Shown piece after piece: positions 14,041 to 22,264 of a stretch of 24,779 nucleotides of DNA; the stretch's first letter is position 1; the number at the start of each line of letters is the position of its first letter. Source of the DNA: Avichristensenella sp031550455 (lineage in GTDB: Bacteria; Bacillota; Clostridia; Christensenellales; Aristaeellaceae). Both the position numbers and the translations under genes were made by a program. The notes below the pieces were generated by a model, which saw nothing but the letters and a program-made list of their open reading frames with translations, ran no database searches and was not told where the DNA came from. The DNA lies in the NCBI GenBank assembly GCA_031550455.1, contig JAVBOQ010000245.1:1-24779 (forward strand). The letters are read 5' to 3'.

Positions 14041-14883
14041 ATGGACATACAGAAACTCAAAGACGACGCGTCCGCGTTTCTTTCGAACCATCCGATGAAC
14101 CGGGTCACGGCCGACGACGCGATGCGCGACGATTTGGTCGGCCTGCGCCTGTACGACGCGCCGATCTTCGCGGTGGGCGACGCGGCCGACCCGCTGTTTG
14201 AGACGCTTCGGCAGCCCGATGTGGTGCATCCGGCGTACATGCCGCCGCGCGAATGGCTGGCCGAAGCGCGGAGCGTCGTCACGTTCTTCCTGCCTTTTTC
14301 CGAACGCGTCAAGCGCGCGAACGCGGCCGACCTGCGCGGCCCGGTCGACGAGTGGATGCACGCCCGCATCGAGGGCGAGGAGACGATGAACCAAATGCGC
14401 GCGTTTGTACGCGACTGGTTCATCGCAGCCGGGTTCGCGGCCGTCGCGCCGCCGCTCGACGCGCGGATGGCGATGCTCGCGCCGTACGCGGCGAACTGGT
14501 CGGAGCGGCACACGGCGTTCGTCTGCGGCCTGGGCACGTTCGGCCTGTCGAAGGGCCTGATCACCGAAAAGGGCGTCGCCGGGCGTTTTGGCAGCGTCGT
14601 CACAGTGTGTCCGCTGCCGGTCACCGCGCGCGCGTACAAGGGTGTCTACGACTACTGTACGAAGTGCGGCGCGTGCGCGCGCAATTGTCCGATCCACTGC
14701 ATCGACGGCGCGCGCGGCGATCATGAAGCCAAGGCGCATCCGCCGTGCGAGACGTTTGTCGGCGCGATGCGAGCGCTGCCGCCGAACGGCAAAAGCGCGA
14801 AACGCCGCTACGGCTGCGGCAAGTGCCAGGTCGCCGTGCCGTGCCAGGACAGGATTCCCGCGCGCGCATTTCACGAGGCATAA
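14041..14883 (+). CDS. QueG-like (epoxyqueuosine reductase family) 4Fe-4S protein, short form
   Basis: A 280-residue cytoplasmic protein with an AGGAGGAG site seven bases before the ATG. The central segment WSERHTAFVCGLGTFGLSKGLIT (from about 153) and the following GRFGSVVTVCPLP are typical of the QueG/COG1600 fold that holds the cobalamin-binding part. The cluster motif CTKCGACARNCP (206-217) and a second set of cysteines (220, 236, 259, 262, 268) give the expected two iron-sulfur clusters. It is about 100 residues shorter than true QueG, lacking the C-terminal HEAT-like tRNA-binding part, so it is probably a paralogue of unknown substrate, perhaps another corrinoid-dependent reductase. It follows the aminopeptidase after a hairpin-filled spacer, so co-transcription is uncertain. 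Confidence 0.72.
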   Translation: MDIQKLKDDASAFLSNHPMNRVTADDAMRDDLVGLRLYDAPIFAVGDAADPLFETLRQPDVVHPAYMPPREWLAEARSVVTFFLPFSERVKRANAADLRGPVDEWMHARIEGEETMNQMRAFVRDWFIAAGFAAVAPPLDARMAMLAPYAANWSERHTAFVCGLGTFGLSKGLITEKGVAGRFGSVVTVCPLPVTARAYKGVYDYCTKCGACARNCPIHCIDGARGDHEAKAHPPCETFVGAMRALPPNGKSAKRRYGCGKCQVAVPCQDRIPARAFHEA

Positions 14884-15020
14884 TACCAAGTCCCAACCTT
14901 ACCGCATCGTCGCGGCGGATCTTTGACCATACGGCGTTGTCGCTCTCCACTCGGCGTAGCGCTGCTACGCCTCGTTCCGGCTCCTAGCCGGATGAAAAAA
15001 TATCTCGCCGCTTTGGATGC
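14881..15020. repeat. Diverged palindromic element with GCGTAGC core
   Basis: Directly after the QueG-like stop, a core hairpin GGCGTAGC-GCT-GCTACGCC (14953-14971) is flanked by outer arms (GCGGCGGATCTTT near 14912, AAATATCTCGCCGC near 14998). The layout parallels the neighbouring 163-bp element: GCGGATCTTT, GTCG-CTCCA-T, GCGTAGC core, CTTCCG-CTCCT and AAAAT-TCTCGC follow in the same order. It starts TAATACCAAGTCCC, similar to that element's terminus, but lacks a matching right end, so it may be an older or truncated copy. Confidence 0.6.
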
Positions 15021-15024
15021 GTTA

Positions 15025-15187
15025 ATACCAATTCCAGTTACGGATTGCCCGTATCTCGCGGATCTTTTGCCGCATGGCCGCGTCGTACTCCAGTCAGCGT
15101 AGCTTCCGGCTACGCTTCCTTCCGTCTCCTTGCCATGCGGCAAAATCTCTCGCGATCTATCGTGCACTCCCTAACTGGAATTGGTAT
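15025..15187. repeat. 163-bp palindromic MITE-like element with perfect 16-bp terminal inverted repeats
   Basis: The left end ATACCAATTCCAGTTA (15025-15040) is the exact reverse complement of the right end (15172-15187). Inside, ATCTCGCGGATCTTTTGCCGC with ATGG (about 15052-15077) faces CCATGCGGCAAAATCTCTCGC (about 15133-15152), and the centre is a perfect hairpin AGCGTAGC-TTCCG-GCTACGCT (15096-15116). The whole could fold as one long cruciform. It has no coding capacity, as expected of a non-autonomous element or extended repetitive palindrome. Confidence 0.8.
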
Positions 15188-15253
15188 ATGATTTTCCATT
15201 GGCATAATACCGCTTTGAATTCGTTACAATTTTCGCAAACGCCAGAAATTGGC

Positions 15254-15282
15254 TTGCTTTTTGCCACTTCTTTGGGTACAAT
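15254..15282 (+). promoter_or_regulatory. Promoter of the GAPDH gene
   Basis: TTGCTT (15254-15259), a 17-bp spacer and TACAAT (15277-15282) lie about 50 bases before the start codon. The surrounding sequence is A+T-richer than its neighbours. The ribosome site is GGGAGGG at 15323-15329. Confidence 0.6.
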
Positions 15283-15335
15283 ATCCTTTGGTCAAGAGAA
15301 GGTAAATAGCAGACAAGATTAAGGGAGGGAACAAC

Positions 15336-16355
15336 ATGGCCACAAAGATTGGCATCAACGGCTTCGGCCGCATCGGGCGGCTCGTGTTCCGCGCTTCGCT
15401 GTCCAACCCGGATCTGGTTGTTACCGCGATCAACGATCCGTTCATCGATCCCGAGTACATGTGCTATATGCTGCGCTACGACACGGTGCACGGCCAGTTC
15501 ACCGGCGAAGTGTACGCCAAGGAAGGCGCGATTGTCGTGAACGGCCGCGAGGTCAAGGTCTACGCCTGCATGAAGCCCGAAGAGATTCCGTGGCGCGATA
15601 CCGGCGCGGAGTACATCGCCGAGGCGACCGGTGTGTTCACCGACAACAAGGGCTGCGCGGCGCACTTTGTCGGCGGCGCGAAAAAGGTCGTCATCACCGC
15701 ACCCGCGAAGGACAAAGAGACGCCGATGTTCGTCATGGGCGTCAACAACGACAAGTACACCAAGGACATGACCGTCGTTTCCAACGCGAGCTGCACCACC
15801 AACTGCCTGGCGCCGCTGGCCGCGGTCATCCACGAAAAATATGGCATCGCGGACGGCCTGATGACAACCGTACACGCGACGACCGCGACGCAAAAGACTG
15901 TCGACGGCCCATCCAAAAAGGACTGGCGCGGCGGGCGCGGCGCGGCGTTTAACATCATTCCGTCCTCGACCGGCGCCGCCAAGGCCGTCGGCGTGGTCCT
16001 TCCGGAACTGAACGGCAAACTGACCGGCATGTCGTTCCGCGTGCCGACCGCCGACGTGTCGGTCGTCGACCTGACCGTGAATCTCAAGACGCCGGTCACG
16101 ATGGAAGAAATCAAGGCGACCATGAAGGAAGCCTCCGAATCGCCGCGCTGGAAGGGCATCATCGGCTACACCGAGGACGCGGTCGTCTCCAGCGACTTCA
16201 TCCACGACGCCCGCACCTCGATCTTTGACGCGACCGCGGGCATCCAGTTGACCAAGACCTTCGTCAAGCTGATCGCCTGGTACGACAACGAATGGGGCTA
16301 TTCCAACAAGGTGCTCGACCTGATCGCTTACATGGCGAAGGTGGACGCGAAGTAA
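15336..16355 (+). CDS. gapA: Glyceraldehyde-3-phosphate dehydrogenase, NAD-type
   Basis: A 339-residue glycolytic enzyme that oxidises and phosphorylates glyceraldehyde 3-phosphate to 1,3-bisphosphoglycerate. The N-terminal Rossmann motif INGFGRIGRL is followed by AINDPF, where the Asp favours NAD. The catalytic Cys lies in SNASCTTNCLAPL, the catalytic His in the TTVHATTATQKTVDGP segment, and the C-terminus has WYDNEWGYSNKVLDL. The sequence belongs to the class shared by E. coli GapA and eukaryotic GAPDH (PMFVMGVN, KDWRGGRGAAFNIIPSSTGAAKAV) rather than the Bacillus/Clostridium pasteurianum class. It has its own promoter, a GGGAGGG ribosome site six bases before ATG, and a terminator, so it is probably monocistronic. 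No pgk or tpi gene is adjacent. Confidence 0.96.
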   Translation: MATKIGINGFGRIGRLVFRASLSNPDLVVTAINDPFIDPEYMCYMLRYDTVHGQFTGEVYAKEGAIVVNGREVKVYACMKPEEIPWRDTGAEYIAEATGVFTDNKGCAAHFVGGAKKVVITAPAKDKETPMFVMGVNNDKYTKDMTVVSNASCTTNCLAPLAAVIHEKYGIADGLMTTVHATTATQKTVDGPSKKDWRGGRGAAFNIIPSSTGAAKAVGVVLPELNGKLTGMSFRVPTADVSVVDLTVNLKTPVTMEEIKATMKEASESPRWKGIIGYTEDAVVSSDFIHDARTSIFDATAGIQLTKTFVKLIAWYDNEWGYSNKVLDLIAYMAKVDAK

Positions 16356-16465
16356 ACGGCCTTCCAGGACAAGGGATTGCGGGTCAATGAAAATTATGGA
16401 ACAATCCCGAAAAAATCCTTGATGGTTTGACTTCCGTCAATTGACGCCCATAGACCGCAGGTATC

Positions 16466-16505
16466 CGCCCTCTCTTTTCGTTCCGGAAGGAGAGGGCGTT
16501 TTGTT
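16466..16505 (+). terminator. Intrinsic terminator after the GAPDH gene
   Basis: The 9-bp stem CGCCCTCTC (16466-16474) with GAGAGGGCG (16490-16498) closes a 15-nt loop and is followed by TTTTGTT. It lies about 110 bases past the GAPDH stop. The sequence between the stop and this stem also holds GGGATTG/CAATCCC and TTGAC-TTCC-GTCAA (16427-16440) repeats. Confidence 0.8.
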
Positions 16506-16582
16506 GCTTGCGGAGCTGCGGGCGGGAGGGCAGTAGACAAAGGGACGCGAGCGGCAAGCCGAGCAAGCGAAGTGTGTCGTCT

Positions 16583-18937
16583 TTACGGCGCGTGTTCCCC
16601 CCAGGTCTCCATAAAACGCTCAAACTCGTCCGTCGGCATTGGCCGCGCGAAAACAAAGCCCTGTATCGCGTCGCACCCCATCTGACGCAGTTGATCCACC
16701 TGTGCGTACGCGTCGATCCCTTCGGCCACCGTTTTCATGTTCAGCGCTTTCGCCATCTGGATGATGCACCGAATGATTTCCTGGCCGCGTTCGGAATCTT
16801 CTTTGTACACAAAAAGGTGTCGGTCCAGCTTCAGAACATCGACATGGAGCGACTTGAGCATGTTGAGCGATGAATAGCCCGAGCCGAAATCGTCCATGGA
16901 ACACAGGAACCCGTTGCTTCTGCAATCTGCGACGATGGCTTCAAACAGCACGTGATCGTCGACCGCGAGACTCTCGGTGAATTCCAACTCGATGCAGTCG
17001 GACTGGATGCCGTAGGATTTTCTGATTTCTGTGTATGACCTGACAAAGTCCGGCCGCATCAGGCCGAGCCGGGATACATTGACCGACAAAACGAAGGGGG
17101 GTATGCCGCCATCCAGGACGGTTTTTTTGTAGAGCCTGCACGCGGCGTCGAACACATGCCTGTCGAGCTCCACGATGAACCCGTTTCTTTCAAACAGCTC
17201 GATGAAGCGGGCGGGCTGGATCAGGCCTTTCTCCGGCGAAACCCAGCGGACAAGCGCCTCCGCGCCGATGATGCGGTCGCCGTGCTGTATGTCGATCTTC
17301 GGCTGCAAGTAAATCTGAAACTCGTTGTTCTCCAGCGCCGCTTCCATCCTGGCTTCCAGTTCCGCTTCCCATACTTTTTTGTCGCGCATTTCTTTGGTGT
17401 AGAACGCGTGCCGCTTTGCGTCCCCGGAGAACTTCGCCGTTTCCTGCGCCGCGACCGCCCTGTCCAGCATGTCGTTGAGCGATAGCTCTCCGTCCTCCTC
17501 GGACAGCACATAGACGCCGCCATACAGTTCGATTCTGTAGCTGTGCGAAAAAGTTTCGGGGAACACCGCCAAATGCTGGGCCGCGCTTTCAAAGCGCAGG
17601 GAGATCTCCTTTTTGCTCTTGAACCTGAGCAGCAGGACAAAAGAGTCCTCGCGGATACGGCCCACGACCTCCCCTTTCAGGGACGTCGTCTGCAAAAAGT
17701 CCGCGAAGTATCGCAGCAGCCGATCCCCGACGCTGCGCCCGAACATCTCGTTGATATACCTGAAATCTTTTATATCACCGTAACACAACGCGTAGCGCGT
17801 GCCGTTCGCGTTCCGCAGAACTTCCTTGGCGTCCAGCAGGAATTTCTGAAAATTTCGGTGCCCGGTCAGCGGATCAACGTACACAAGCGTTTCGAGATCC
17901 TCCCGGTTCTTGTTGTTGACCATTCGGATCAGCAGCAGAAACACGACGAAAACGGCGGTCGCGATGCTGAAGGTGAAAATCGCGCCGGTCAACACGTTTT
18001 TCAGGCCCGCGCTGACCAGGTCCTCCGGCACGGCGTAGAACACAAACCAATCGTTGATGTCAAGCGGCGTATAGGCGATCAGCCTGTTTTCCCCGTAAAA
18101 CGCGGCCGCGAGATGTCCCGCCCTTTTCGCGCGCAGGTCGCCTTCTATCACATCCTGGATCCGCCTGGCGATCGGCGTTTTTAGATCGTAGATGCCTCCC
18201 CCAACGCTGATGACCAGCGGGCTTTCGGACTTAATGATATATTCGCCCTGCGCGTTGATGATATGCGACAGGCCCTCGCCCGCGTACAGGGAGTTGTTGA
18301 TGATGGTTTTCATTTCGTCCTGCGGATCCGCTGCAAACAGCACGCCTCGGATCACGTCGGTTTTACCGTTGTAAACCGGCACCGCGAAGTAATGAACGAG
18401 CGTCTTGTTCACTTCGTCGTAGCGCGCTTCGCTAAGCGCTTCTTCGCCGCGGAGCGCCCGACGCAAGAAATCTTCGCCGGAAAAATCGGCCCTGTACTGT
18501 CTGCCATGCCGGTCATGCCAGACCGCCTGCCCCTGTGTGTCGGCAAAGCCGAGCTGGACATAGGCGTTGTGCGCGCTCAGTCCGTTGATGAGCGAGCGCA
18601 AAACCTCGTCGTCGTCCAGTAGATCCCGCTCCTGAGCAACCACGGAAGCCATCTTCAGCGTGTCAAACTCCTCTTGAATATGCTCCTCTATGGCAAATTT
18701 CGTTTGCTGAACGGCTTTCTGGATATGCCCGAGCGTGTCTTCCCGGCTCAAGTTTCCGGTATTCAGGACGAGCGTGAGGCCAGAGCCAAGAAAGACCAGG
18801 CTGATTGTCACGGCGAGAATATAGATGCGGTTAAGATGCTTCTTTGCTTTCGATTTTTTGTCCATGATCCATGTATGGTGTTTCGTCATTTTGTTTACAT
18901 TCAAAAGAGGCTTGCCACGATTCACGACGCGTTTCAT
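16583..18937 (-). CDS. Membrane Cache-GGDEF(degenerate)-EAL cyclic-di-GMP signalling protein
   Basis: A 784-residue protein. A first membrane helix (about 38-60) and a second (about 316-338) enclose a roughly 255-residue extracytoplasmic sensor of dCache type (for example QLGFADTQGQAVWHDRHG and DPQDEMKTIINNSL). A GGDEF domain (350-510) follows with VDPLTGHRNF, but the active-site GGDEF is REDSF (429-433), so it cannot make cyclic-di-GMP. The EAL domain (525-780) keeps EALVRW (560-565), NVS, EFTES (652-656), DDFGSG (682-687), Lys703 and QGFVFARP; EGVE reads EGID (739-742), a conservative change. It is therefore most likely a phosphodiesterase controlled by an external ligand, with the GGDEF part as a regulatory domain. 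The start ATG has GGGAGG nine bases upstream. It stands alone, converging on the GAPDH gene. Confidence 0.9.
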   Translation of the reverse strand: MKRVVNRGKPLLNVNKMTKHHTWIMDKKSKAKKHLNRIYILAVTISLVFLGSGLTLVLNTGNLSREDTLGHIQKAVQQTKFAIEEHIQEEFDTLKMASVVAQERDLLDDDEVLRSLINGLSAHNAYVQLGFADTQGQAVWHDRHGRQYRADFSGEDFLRRALRGEEALSEARYDEVNKTLVHYFAVPVYNGKTDVIRGVLFAADPQDEMKTIINNSLYAGEGLSHIINAQGEYIIKSESPLVISVGGGIYDLKTPIARRIQDVIEGDLRAKRAGHLAAAFYGENRLIAYTPLDINDWFVFYAVPEDLVSAGLKNVLTGAIFTFSIATAVFVVFLLLIRMVNNKNREDLETLVYVDPLTGHRNFQKFLLDAKEVLRNANGTRYALCYGDIKDFRYINEMFGRSVGDRLLRYFADFLQTTSLKGEVVGRIREDSFVLLLRFKSKKEISLRFESAAQHLAVFPETFSHSYRIELYGGVYVLSEEDGELSLNDMLDRAVAAQETAKFSGDAKRHAFYTKEMRDKKVWEAELEARMEAALENNEFQIYLQPKIDIQHGDRIIGAEALVRWVSPEKGLIQPARFIELFERNGFIVELDRHVFDAACRLYKKTVLDGGIPPFVLSVNVSRLGLMRPDFVRSYTEIRKSYGIQSDCIELEFTESLAVDDHVLFEAIVADCRSNGFLCSMDDFGSGYSSLNMLKSLHVDVLKLDRHLFVYKEDSERGQEIIRCIIQMAKALNMKTVAEGIDAYAQVDQLRQMGCDAIQGFVFARPMPTDEFERFMETWGEHAP

Positions 18938-19043
18938 ACTATGCAGCCTCCCAGCGGTTTGTGCAGACGGCTGTCATTCGCTTGCGTTTTCTTCTCACGG
19001 TACACCTTCTCCGGCGACGCGTTTTTTATATCGTTGGATCTCT

Positions 19044-19072
19044 ATTATATATGCGGTCCGACCGGAGCGCAA
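19044..19072 (-). promoter_or_regulatory. Candidate promoter of the EAL-domain gene
   Basis: On the minus strand TTGCGC (19072-19067), a 17-bp spacer and a perfect TATAAT (19049-19044) lie about 107 bases upstream of the start. The leader contains no further obvious structure. Confidence 0.5.
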
Positions 19073-19132
19073 GCTGGTAGATCACTGTACCGTTCGACAA
19101 AAATCATGCCCGGGTTTCCTGCGTTTTGATCT

Positions 19133-19177
19133 GGAAGAAAAGCAAAGCTCCCGCGCGGGCGAGGCCAGCGCGGGAGC
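19133..19177 (-). terminator. Intrinsic terminator of the ppdK locus
   Basis: A 10-bp perfect stem GCTCCCGCGC (19147-19156) with GCGCGGGAGC (19168-19177) and an 11-nt loop is followed on the minus strand by TTTGCTTTTCTTC. It lies about 40 bases after the ppdK stop. Confidence 0.8.
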
Positions 19178-19217
19178 GGAAACAATCACAAACCCATGGC
19201 CGTTTGGCCGTATACCT

Positions 19218-21848
19218 TTATTTCTCCATGATCGCCGCGTGCGCCGCCGCGAGCCGCGCGATCGGCACCCGGAACGGTGAGCAGCTCACGTAGCTCAGCC
19301 CGACCTTGTGGCAGAACATGACGCTCGACGGGTCGCCGCCGTGCTCGCCGCAGATGCCCAGTTTGATGTCCGGGCGGGTCTGGCGGCCCAGCTTGCACGC
19401 CATTTCGACGAGCTTGCCGACGCCGGTCTGGTCAAGGCGCGCGAACGGGTCGCTCTCGAAGATCTTCTTCTCGTAGTAGGACGAGAGGAACTTGCCGGCG
19501 TCGTCACGCGAGAAGCCGAACGTCATCTGCGTCAAGTCGTTGGTGCCAAATGAGAAGAACTCCGCTTCCTTGGCGACGTCGTCGGCGGTGACGCAGGCGC
19601 GCGGGATCTCGATCATCGTGCCGATCATGTACTCGCAGCTGTCCTTGCGCTCCGCGAAGATCGTCTTGATCGTCTCCAAAATGACGCCCTTGACGTACGC
19701 CAGTTCCTTGACCTCGCCGACCAGCGGGATCATGATCTCGGGCTTGATGTTCAGGCCGGTGGCCTTCTTGACGTTCATCGCGGCTTCGATGATCGCGCGG
19801 GTCTGCATCTCGGCGATTTCCGGATACGTGACCGTCAGGCGGCAGCCGCGGTGGCCCATCATCGGGTTGAACTCGTGCAGCGCGTCGATCTTCGCGACGA
19901 TCTTGTCGGAGGTCGTGTGAAGCTCCTTGGCAAGCTCCGCGATTTCGTCGGTCATCGACTTCTGCGGCAGGAACTCGTGCAGCGGCGGATCCAGCAGGCG
20001 AATCGTCACCGGGCGCTCTTCCATCGCCTGGTAGATGCCCTCAAAGTCGCCCCGCTGCATCGGCAGCAGTTTGTCAAGCGCGGCGCGGCGCTGCGCCTCG
20101 GTGTCGGCGAGGATCATCTCGCGGACGGCCTTGATGCGCTCGCCCTCAAAGAACATGTGCTCGGTGCGGGTCAGGCCGATGCCTTCGGCGCCAAACTCCA
20201 CGGCCTTCTTCGCGTCGCGCGGGGTGTCGGCGTTCGTGCGGACCTTGAGCCTCCGGGCCGCGTCGGCCCACGCCATCAGGCGCGCGAAATCGCCGCTGAT
20301 CTGCGCTTCGGTGGTCGGAATCTTGCCGCCGTAGACCTTGCCGGTGGAGCCGTCGATCGACAGGAAGTCGCCTTCCTTAAACGTCGTGTCGCCGATCGTC
20401 ATGGTCTTCGCTACTTCGTTGATGCGGATCGCGCCGCAGCAGACGACCGCGCAGCGGCCCATCCCGCGCGCGACGACCGCCGCGTGGCTCGTCATGCCTC
20501 AGAACACCGTCAGGATGCCCTGCGACAGGTCCATGCCCTCGATGTCTTCCGGCGTCGTCTCCTTGCGGACGAGCAGCGCCTTGATGCCGGCCTTCGCGGC
20601 GTTGGCCGCGGATTCGGCGGTGAAGTACGCCTGGCCGCAGCCCGCGCCAGGGGAGGCGGGCAGGCCGGTGGCCAGCGCCTTGGCGGCCGCGAGCGCCTTG
20701 GGTTCAAAGTTCGGGTGCAGTAGCGTGTCGAGCTGCTTCGGTTCGACCTTCAGCACCGCTTCGTCGGTGGTCAGCATGCCTTCGTCGACGAGGTCAACCG
20801 CGATCTTCAAAGCGGCCGCGGCGGTGCGCTTGCCGTTTCTGGTCTGCAGCATGTACAGCTTGCCGCCCTCGATCGTGAACTCCATGTCCTGCATGTCTTT
20901 GTAGTGCTTTTCAAGCAGGTTCGCGGTGCGGACGAACTCGTTGTACGCGTCCGGCATCGTCTCCGCCAGCGCGGAAATCGGCTGCGGCGTGCGGATGCCC
21001 GCGACGACGTCCTCGCCCTGCGCGTTGATCAGGTATTCGCCGTACAGCTTCTTTTCGCCGGTGGACGGGTTCCGCGTGAACGCGACGCCGGTGCCGCAGT
21101 CGTTGCCCATGTTGCCGAACACCATCGACTGCACGTTGACGGCGGTGCCCCAGTCGCCCGGGATGTCGTTCATGCGGCGGTAATAGATCGCGCGCGGGTT
21201 GTCCCACGAGCGGAAAACGGCCTGGATGGCCTCCATCAACTGCACTTTCGGATCCTGCGGGAAGGCATCGCCCTTTTCCTTCAGATACAGCGCCTTGAAC
21301 CGGCGGACGAGTTCCTTGAGGTCATCGGCGTTAAGTTCGGTATCAAAATGGACGCCCTTGTGTTCCTTCATTTCTTCGAGGATGGCTTCGAACTTGCTCT
21401 TGTCCACTTCCATGACGACGTCCGAGAACATCATGATGAACCGGCGGTAGCTGTCATACGCGAAGCGCGGGTTGTCGGACTTCTTCGCGACCGCTTCGAC
21501 GGCCACGTCGTTCATGCCGAGGTTTAAGATCGTGTCCATCATGCCCGGCATCGAGGCGCGCGCGCCTGAGCGAACCGAGACGAGGAAAGGGTTTTCATTG
21601 TCGCCGAACTTCTTGCCGACGGACGCTTCGGTCGTGGACAGCGCGGCGTAGATCTGCGCCTGAATTTCGTCGGCGACGACCTTGCCGTCCTGATAATAGC
21701 GCGTGCAGGCCTCGGTGGTGACCGTGAAGCCCGGCGGGACGGGCAGGCCGAGCGAGCTCATCTCGGCGAGGTTCGCGCCTTTGCCGCCCAGCAGGTTTTT
21801 CATGCCGGCGTTGCCTTCTTTGAACAGGTAGACGTACTTTGTTGCCAT
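19218..21848 (-). pseudogene. ppdK: Pyruvate phosphate dikinase with one in-frame UGA at codon 450 (two open parts)
   Basis: PPDK interconverts pyruvate, ATP and Pi with PEP, AMP and PPi. Reading through the stop gives 875 codons, the normal family length. The N-terminal part (449 residues, 21848-20499) is the ATP-grasp domain: GGKGANLAEM, VSVRSGARASMPGMMDTILN, and QGEDVVAGIRTPQPI. The C-terminal part (425 residues from ATG 20495) starts MTSHAAVVARGMG and has the PEP-binding barrel with TRTEHMFF, EFNPMMGHRGCRL, GTNDLTQMTFGFSRDD and GICGEHGGDPSS. The motif normally reads TVRGGMTSHAA; here it reads TVF-stop-GMTSHAA, so the UGA replaces Gly450, five codons before the phosphorylated His455. No other lesion is visible. 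AAGGAG lies eight bases before the first ATG; the second part has no clear ribosome site. It may be a pseudogene, a recoded gene, a split enzyme or an assembly error. Confidence 0.85.
20493..20507 (-). other. In-frame UGA inside the phosphohistidine motif of ppdK
   Basis: On the minus strand the codons read GTG TTC TGA GGC ATG, where the family has V-R-G-G-M. At least three base changes in two adjacent codons are needed to derive TTC TGA from any Arg-Gly pair. The TGA is at 20501-20499 and is followed after three bases by an ATG. Confidence 0.9.
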
Positions 21849-22264
21849 TTAACTTTCTCCTTGCTCTTCGTTTTCGTATTCTTTTACACAACTGTTTAGT
21901 ATACACGGGTTTCCATGAGCTGGCAATAGTTTGCGGTAAATCGGGCAGAATTATTCGATTTTTGCGCGCTTTCACCGCGCGTAATTTGGAAACCGCTTTG
22001 CCGGCTCCGGCGCGCATGCAAATCTGCATCGCAAATTCCGCCTCTATGTCGTTATACATACAGCATATGGCATGTGGATAATTTAGTCAATCGATGGTAT
22101 GCCGTGCGCGCGCCAAACACAACCACAGGGCGAATCAGGCGTATTCGCCGAAAAGCCGCCGCGGTACGAAGCGCTGAAAAAGAAATTCGTCTATTTTCGA
22201 CAGAATAAGCAATCCATACCGCCTTTGGTTCGTCTATTGCAAAGAAGCGATACGAGGTGACGAG
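21849..22264. other. Divergent intergenic region between ppdK and the L,D-transpeptidase gene
   Basis: This 416-base spacer holds the ppdK promoter near 21900. Towards the transpeptidase side there are inverted repeats: ATGCA/TGCAT (22016-22029) and GGCGAAT/ATTCGCC with a 7-nt loop (22129-22149). I see no convincing promoter for the rightward gene and no open reading frame with family features. Parts are A+T-richer than the genes around. Confidence 0.5.
21898..21926 (-). promoter_or_regulatory. Promoter of ppdK
   Basis: On the minus strand TTGCCA (21926-21921), a 17-bp spacer and TATACT (21903-21898) precede the start by about 50 bases. The leader carries the AAGGAG site at 21862-21857. Confidence 0.65.

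Noticed and set aside
14881..15187. CRISPR-like repeat array
   Set aside because: There are only two diverged palindromic units and no regular spacers or cas genes.
20499..20501. Reassigned genetic code (UGA as Gly or Trp) to explain the ppdK stop
   Set aside because: UGA is the natural stop of several intact genes in the window, including the MATE, binding-protein, ATPase and transpeptidase genes.
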